A stretch of DNA of 10,112 bases from the NCBI GenBank assembly GCA_027625125.1, contig JAQBXG010000047.1, positions 1-10,112 of the forward strand. The letters run 5' to 3'. This document shows, one piece after another, positions 6,783 to 10,112 of this stretch; the stretch's first letter is position 1, and the number at the start of each line of letters is the position of its first letter. The notes under the pieces are model-generated. The model had not been told where the DNA came from and searched no databases. It saw only the letters and a program-made list of their open reading frames with translations. This DNA comes from Pseudomonadota bacterium. GTDB lineage: Bacteria; Pseudomonadota; Alphaproteobacteria; UBA2966; CAIVPW01. Both the position numbers and the translations under genes were made by a program.

Positions 6783-7563
6783 CCTGTTCCCCGGATGGCG
6801 CTGCATTCTGGAGACCATGAAATCGCGGTTCTACTGTAGGAATCATGGTGTTACCGCCGAGCAGGAGGGGATCGGATGTCGCGCCCGATGGGTGAAAACG
6901 AACCGGGGTTTTGCGTTTCGGAACCGACCGTCGCCTGAAAGTGGAATTCCATGGCTCGAAGATCACTTCCGACGGTGGGGGTTTGCCGCTCCTCGAATTC
7001 GACGACGCCTTGGGACTGACCGATTTGGCCGGGGAGCATCTGGTGGACCCGCGAACCGGGAAGAACGGCCAGTACGCGATGACCGGAATGTTTCGCCAAT
7101 CGACTGTCGGTCGTCTTGGCGGCTAGTTGATGCCCCGGCGTACAACCTCGCCAGATTCATGCGGCCGCTGGCATTGCCCAAGGTGGTGGAACGCTGGTCG
7201 TTGACCAATATCTGCGACAAGCTGGCCAAGATCGCGACGAAGGTCGTCACTCGTGGCCGTTACGCTACCTTAAGAAATGGCGGCGGTCGCCGTGCCCCGC
7301 GGTCTGTTCTGAGACATTTGGAACGGATCGACAGACTACGACGACCGACCCCGGTAACGGCTTGAACAAGGGAAACTTGAAATGACGGAGGGCGAAGTGT
7401 GCCTGGATCGCGCGATAATGGCCGAAACTCAGCGGCAAACGCCAATCGACCGTGCCTCGGCAAAATAGCACTGGTTGAGTGCAAACGCGCATAATGCTTC
7501 CGAGATGAAGCCCGTTTGGCTATCATCGGAGCCGGATTTGGGAGTCATCTGGGGCATGCCAGG
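6783..7563 (+). mobile_element. Degraded IS1380-family insertion sequence (limits approximate)
   Basis: The transposase pieces at 6888-7365 define a decayed IS1380-family element. Its right end is probably near 7563: the strand reading inward from there begins CCTGGCATGCCCCAGATG. A partly similar string, CCTGTTCCCCGGATGGCGC, occurs at 6783-6801 and may be the left terminal repeat, but the match needs gaps. No target-site duplication is visible (bases before 6783 and after 7563 differ). At about 0.8 kb it is roughly half the length of a complete member. Bases 7366-7562 hold no gene and are best read as the noncoding right end. Confidence 0.55.
6888..7365 (+). pseudogene. IS1380-family transposase, internally deleted and frameshifted
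   Basis: Two recognisable ends of an IS1380-type DDE transposase are joined. The N-terminal piece (in frame from TTG 6911 to TAG 7124-7126) reads VEFHGSKITSDGG, DDALGLTDLA and MFRQSTVGRLGG, matching the family's start. A possible original ATG at 6888 (MGENEPGF) is in another frame, so a shift probably lies near 6905-6911. The C-terminal piece (7123-7365, a third frame) reads AYNLARFMRPLALPKVVERW, then SLTNICDKLAKIATKVVTRG, matching the family's end. Near 7276 an extra A shifts the expected MAEVAVPR-like segment to the next frame (ATG 7277 onward, MAAVAVPRGLF, broken by TGA 7310-7312); a missing base near 7316-7320 restores frame at LERIDRLR. The central 250-300 residues with the catalytic core are deleted. 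It cannot encode an active transposase. Confidence 0.8.
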
Positions 7564-7574
7564 TAAATTTCAAA
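7541..7574 (+). promoter_or_regulatory. Junction of IS right end and autotransporter start region
   Basis: The putative IS end (CTGGGGCATGCCAGG, 7549-7563) is followed after 11 bases by the ATG at 7575. The only ribosome-site candidate is AGGT at 7561-7564, which lies partly in the IS end, so the gene may use an IS-derived leader. A CATAAT at 7490-7495 is a possible -10 box but lacks a convincing -35 at 17 bases; the promoter is therefore not located. Confidence 0.35.
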
Positions 7575-9458
7575 ATGCGGCATTACTTTTGTATTGCAAT
7601 GACGGTAGTAGTTTTGACGCTGGTTACACCAGCGTCAGCGGCGACTTTTAATTGTACCGGCCTCGCTTCTGAAACTATTTCCACTAATAGTTCCGTGGTT
7701 TTTGATTTTTCTGCGAAAACTTGTTCTGTCTCCGACGCAGGAGCCTCGACCGGTCTCAGGGATATCAGCTTCTTGACAGATATTACCGGGAATGAATCGT
7801 TTGTCAGAGGCACAGGCGGTACTTATGTCTCAAACTTGCACACCAGCACAGCCACCATTGCAGGCACGAGTTTTGCCGCTTTTAACTTCGCTTCAATAAA
7901 CGTGACCACCAACGGCCCGACAACAGCTACTGTGATCCATGACTTCGACGGTACGGAGTATACCATGACCGTATCGTTTACGGTCGCAGGTGGAGGTACG
8001 TCCTACGATATTACGGCGGCAAAGGTGACGACGCCGGAAACCGCCGCGTCATCAACACCCAGAACTCCCCACGCCGCAATTTCCCGTTCCCAAGCGAATG
8101 TCGTCATAACGAATATCGGGATGCGCTTGAACGCCATTGGCAGTCCCTTGGGGGTCAGCCGGGTCGCCCCCGGCGTTGGTCGCGACACCCCAGGCGGTAT
8201 CGGGCGCACCACCCCGGGAGCCGGACGTACCGCGCCTGGTGGCGGGGGAAGTACTGGTGGTCGAAGGGACAACGCTGTTGATTTCATGTCTGCGGGCCTT
8301 GTTGATCCGTGGATATCGCAAGCCGCCAACACGTCGTCGTCTCGCGGCGGTAGCGTATGCGAATTGGCGATGTTGATGTCATTCGACACCTCCAACATTG
8401 TGCGGGGCGCTGCTGGCACAGGCGACGAACCGGAATTCCGGTTGCTGCAACAGGACCGCGCCAATCTATTGGCCCGTCGCCCAATTACCATCTGGGGCCA
8501 TGGGTCGTTCACTCGCGTTGACAACACCCGCAACCGCACCGGCGACGACGCACGCTATGTCGGCGACGTATGGGGCTATAACATTGGCGCGGACTACCAG
8601 TTAAATCCGCAAGTCTTCGCCGGCGCGTCGCTCGGCTATTCCGAAACCAAATTGACCACGACGTATAACACGGGCACTTATGATGAGGGATCATGGACCG
8701 TCACGCCCTATGCCGTGTACTACGTAACTGACCGGATCAAGTTGTCTGCGCTTGCCGGGTATGCCGTCAACAACCTCGACCAGACTCGATCATCGGGTTC
8801 TGTCACCAGTTCCACGGACAGCAAAATGTCCTACACTGCGATCAACGGCAGCTACAAACTGCAGCCGAACCCGGAAATTCCTCTGGATGTGCTGGCGCAG
8901 GTAAGCCTGTTGGCGACGCACAAGAGCGTGGAGGCATTTGCGGAAAGCGACGGCACGGTGATTGCGGCTGCGACAGCAAACACCCGCCAGGCCAAAACGA
9001 GCTTGGAAGCGGCTTTCAGCTTCCACCAAGGCGGCACGGTATTTCAGCCATTTGTCAAGGGGGCGCTAGTCTACGACCTCATGGATCCGACGAACAGTGA
9101 CCCCAACGCGTACGACGTGGGCGGCGGTGTTCGCATGGGCAATGGAGTGACTGGGTTCAACGGTTTTATCGAAGGCCAAACCCAACTGGGGCGCGACGAT
9201 TACGACGAGTATTCGATCAGCACCATGGTGACCTACAGCTTTGGCATAGGCGGTAATGGCGAGAGTTCTTTGTGGTTCCTCAGTCCGTATGTGAAATTCG
9301 ACTTCACCGGCAACGCCCAAGTCTATGCTTCAGGCGTGGAACATCGAAACTTGACAGGGTCATTGTCGTTGAATCTTGATGTCATGCAAACCGTCCCCAC
9401 GGCCGCACAGTCAATGCCTGCATCCGACGTCATGGTGCGAGCAAAAGTGAGGTTCTAG
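7575..9458 (+). CDS. Autotransporter-type outer-membrane protein with unknown passenger
   Basis: A 627-residue exported protein. Residues 1-22 form a signal peptide (hydrophobic stretch, cleavage near ASA-A). Residues about 23-165 are a Ser/Thr/Gly/Ala-rich, beta-strand-like passenger with two cysteines (27 and 50) and no domain that I recognise. A helix-like stretch (SQANVVITNIGMRLNAIG) leads into a Pro/Gly/Arg repeat linker (196-225). From about 301 (RPITIWGHGSF) to the C-terminal VRF the sequence has alternating aromatic/polar strands (for example GYNIGADYQLNPQVFAGASL, WTVTPYAVYYV, ISTMVTYSFGIG) typical of an autotransporter beta-barrel, and the last residue is Phe, as expected for outer-membrane insertion. 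The reading frame is intact. GC content at the 5' end is far below the core genes (55/120 in 7621-7740), suggesting horizontal acquisition. The ATG at 7575 gives the signal peptide. Adhesion or surface display is only a guess. Confidence 0.85.
   Translation: MRHYFCIAMTVVVLTLVTPASAATFNCTGLASETISTNSSVVFDFSAKTCSVSDAGASTGLRDISFLTDITGNESFVRGTGGTYVSNLHTSTATIAGTSFAAFNFASINVTTNGPTTATVIHDFDGTEYTMTVSFTVAGGGTSYDITAAKVTTPETAASSTPRTPHAAISRSQANVVITNIGMRLNAIGSPLGVSRVAPGVGRDTPGGIGRTTPGAGRTAPGGGGSTGGRRDNAVDFMSAGLVDPWISQAANTSSSRGGSVCELAMLMSFDTSNIVRGAAGTGDEPEFRLLQQDRANLLARRPITIWGHGSFTRVDNTRNRTGDDARYVGDVWGYNIGADYQLNPQVFAGASLGYSETKLTTTYNTGTYDEGSWTVTPYAVYYVTDRIKLSALAGYAVNNLDQTRSSGSVTSSTDSKMSYTAINGSYKLQPNPEIPLDVLAQVSLLATHKSVEAFAESDGTVIAAATANTRQAKTSLEAAFSFHQGGTVFQPFVKGALVYDLMDPTNSDPNAYDVGGGVRMGNGVTGFNGFIEGQTQLGRDDYDEYSISTMVTYSFGIGGNGESSLWFLSPYVKFDFTGNAQVYASGVEHRNLTGSLSLNLDVMQTVPTAAQSMPASDVMVRAKVRF
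8160..8249 (+). repeat. Four degenerate R-x-x-P-G repeat units in the autotransporter linker
   Basis: In-frame units RVAPGVG (8160-8180), RDTPGGIG (8181-8204), RTTPGAG (8205-8225) and RTAPGGGG (8226-8249), residues 196-225. The units are alike as protein but varied at third codon positions, so this is an old or selected repeat rather than recent slippage. It likely makes a flexible, positively charged spacer between passenger and barrel. Confidence 0.75.
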
Positions 9459-9700
9459 TCAACGCGAATGTCAGAGTTAGGCCAGACGCGAGCTTGCACA
9501 TGCAAGTGCTGCCGGGTCTGCTTTCAGTACGCTCAGCGGCGATCGTTTCAGCAACTGATTGAACGAGGTCGGCGCAGGTCGATGACACGCGCGCCACGAC
9601 GCTGGACCTGCAATACGGCGAGGCCGCGTTCTGTGATGTCTTCGAGCGTCAGCCGGAAAATACCGTTTCAATTCTTTGGGGTGCAATGTTCGCCCCGGAA

Positions 9701-9722
9701 TTGCATGCAACGGGGGCGTTGC
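9701..9722. repeat. Overlapping palindrome and hairpin upstream of pdhA
   Basis: TTGCATGCAA (9701-9710) is a perfect 10-base palindrome, and its right half overlaps a perfect 6-bp hairpin GCAACG-GGGG-CGTTGC (9707-9722). The two structures exclude each other. Placed 45-66 bases before the pdhA ATG, this could be an operator or leader structure, which is inference from position only. Confidence 0.4.
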
Positions 9723-9756
9723 TTCGCGGTATGATGCCCGCGGCCAAGGCGGGCAC

Positions 9757-9761
9757 AGGAG
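9757..9761 (+). promoter_or_regulatory. Ribosome binding site deciding the pdhA start
   Basis: AGGAG ends 5 bases before ATG 9767. The in-frame ATGs at 9731 and 9734 lack such a site. Confidence 0.75.
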
Positions 9762-9766
9762 CGACG

Positions 9767-10112
9767 ATGGCGGCGACATCGGGCAAGCGAAAAAGCGGCG
9801 CGCGCGCGGCGGGCAAGCGGCCCACGCGCAAAGCGGACAAAGGACCTGGGCGCGAGACGTTGCAAAGGTTCTATCGCGACATGCTGTTGATCCGGCGCTT
9901 CGAGGAGAAGGCCGGACAACTGTACGGCATGGGGCTGATCGGCGGCTTTTGCCACCTGTATATCGGCCAGGAAGCGGTGGTGACCGGTATGCAGGCGGCG
10001 ATCGGCCCCGACGATTCGGTCATCACCACCTATCGCGACCACGGCCACATGCTGGCGGCGGGCATGGACCCCAAGGGGGTGATGGCCGAACTCACCGGCC
10101 GGTCCAGCGGAT
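9767..10112 (+). CDS. pdhA: Pyruvate dehydrogenase E1 component, alpha subunit (5' part)
   Basis: First 115 codons of the E1 alpha subunit; the gene continues past the window. With E1 beta it decarboxylates pyruvate using thiamine diphosphate and passes the acetyl group to the E2 lipoyl domain, feeding acetyl-CoA to the TCA cycle. After a basic Lys/Arg/Ala-rich extension (residues 2-28) come the family motifs FYRDMLLIRRFEEKAGQLYG, GGFCHLYIGQEAVVTGM and TTYRDHGHMLAAG. The downstream GDG-type thiamine diphosphate motif is not reached. ATG 9767 is preferred for its AGGAG site; ATG 9731 would add 12 residues. In alphaproteobacteria pdhA usually follows ftsB closely; here about 3 kb of inserted DNA separates them, so it probably needs its own promoter. 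Confidence 0.95.
   Translation, partial: MAATSGKRKSGARAAGKRPTRKADKGPGRETLQRFYRDMLLIRRFEEKAGQLYGMGLIGGFCHLYIGQEAVVTGMQAAIGPDDSVITTYRDHGHMLAAGMDPKGVMAELTGRSSG

Larger units (their letters stand above)
9459..9766. other. Gene-poor stretch between autotransporter and pdhA
   Basis: No convincing gene. Small inverted repeats: CTTGCA-CA-TGCAAG (9493-9506), the palindrome TTGCATGCAA (9701-9710) and GCAACG-GGGG-CGTTGC (9707-9722). On the minus strand, 9658 down to a stop at 9548 reads a protein-like segment including LTLEDITERGLAVLQVQRRG and ARVIDLR without a start codon; it may be a remnant of an unidentified gene. No T-run terminator is visible after the autotransporter. The pdhA promoter must lie here if it is not read through; TATGAT (9730-9735) is a possible -10 box without a good -35. 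Confidence 0.45.

Noticed and set aside
6772..7365. A 197-codon hypothetical gene
   Set aside because: Only its last 80 or so codons make sense, as the C-terminal piece of the broken transposase; the first part is out of frame with the transposase N-terminus.
9468..9734. 88-codon + strand frame after the autotransporter
   Set aside because: No ribosome site, Arg/Cys-rich composition without recognisable family features, and it overlaps the putative pdhA control region.
9731..9766. Earlier pdhA start at ATG 9731 or 9734
   Set aside because: It is in frame but has no ribosome site, while ATG 9767 has AGGAG 5 bases upstream.
1..10112. CRISPR array, tRNA, rRNA or riboswitch
   Set aside because: No regularly spaced repeats, no tRNA-like cloverleaf and no known riboswitch core were seen on reading through.

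Overview
The window looks chromosomal and alphaproteobacterial. Evidence: GC-rich coding sequence (47 of 60 bases are G or C in 5161-5220), the gene order pyrG - kdsA - (insert) - eno - ftsB - (insert) - pdhA, which is a familiar alphaproteobacterial housekeeping order, and a KDO synthase, implying a Gram-negative cell with lipopolysaccharide. The species cannot be named from the sequence alone. All genes read on the + strand.

Region 1 (1-119) is a short leader with a GC-rich hairpin; no gene is called. Region 2 (120-6358) is one tightly packed, probably co-transcribed run: CTP synthase (pyrG), a metal-dependent-type KDO-8-phosphate synthase (kdsA), a 583-residue DUF1538 membrane protein made of two homologous halves, two different small PII-like proteins, and enolase (eno). 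kdsA/DUF1538, DUF1538/PII-1 and PII-1/PII-2 each overlap by 4 bases, so their translation is probably coupled. Region 3 (6415-6726) is the division gene ftsB, followed at 9767 by the start of pdhA (pyruvate dehydrogenase E1 alpha), which runs off the window.

Between ftsB and pdhA, normally near neighbours, lies about 3 kb of foreign-looking DNA. It holds a wrecked IS1380-family transposase (N-terminal and C-terminal pieces joined with the catalytic core deleted, plus frameshifts) and, starting about 10 bases after the probable right end of that element, an intact 627-residue autotransporter-type outer-membrane protein. The 5' part of that gene is clearly AT-richer than the core genes (55 of 120 bases G or C in 7621-7740). 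A 308-base gene-poor stretch with small palindromes then leads to pdhA.

The most interesting system is the DUF1538-PII-PII module: a fused two-unit membrane transporter of the UmpAB type with two non-canonical PII-like sensors, translationally coupled to kdsA and placed directly before enolase. The second is the IS-remnant plus autotransporter insertion, whose layout resembles IS1380-family elements that mobilise and drive a downstream gene.
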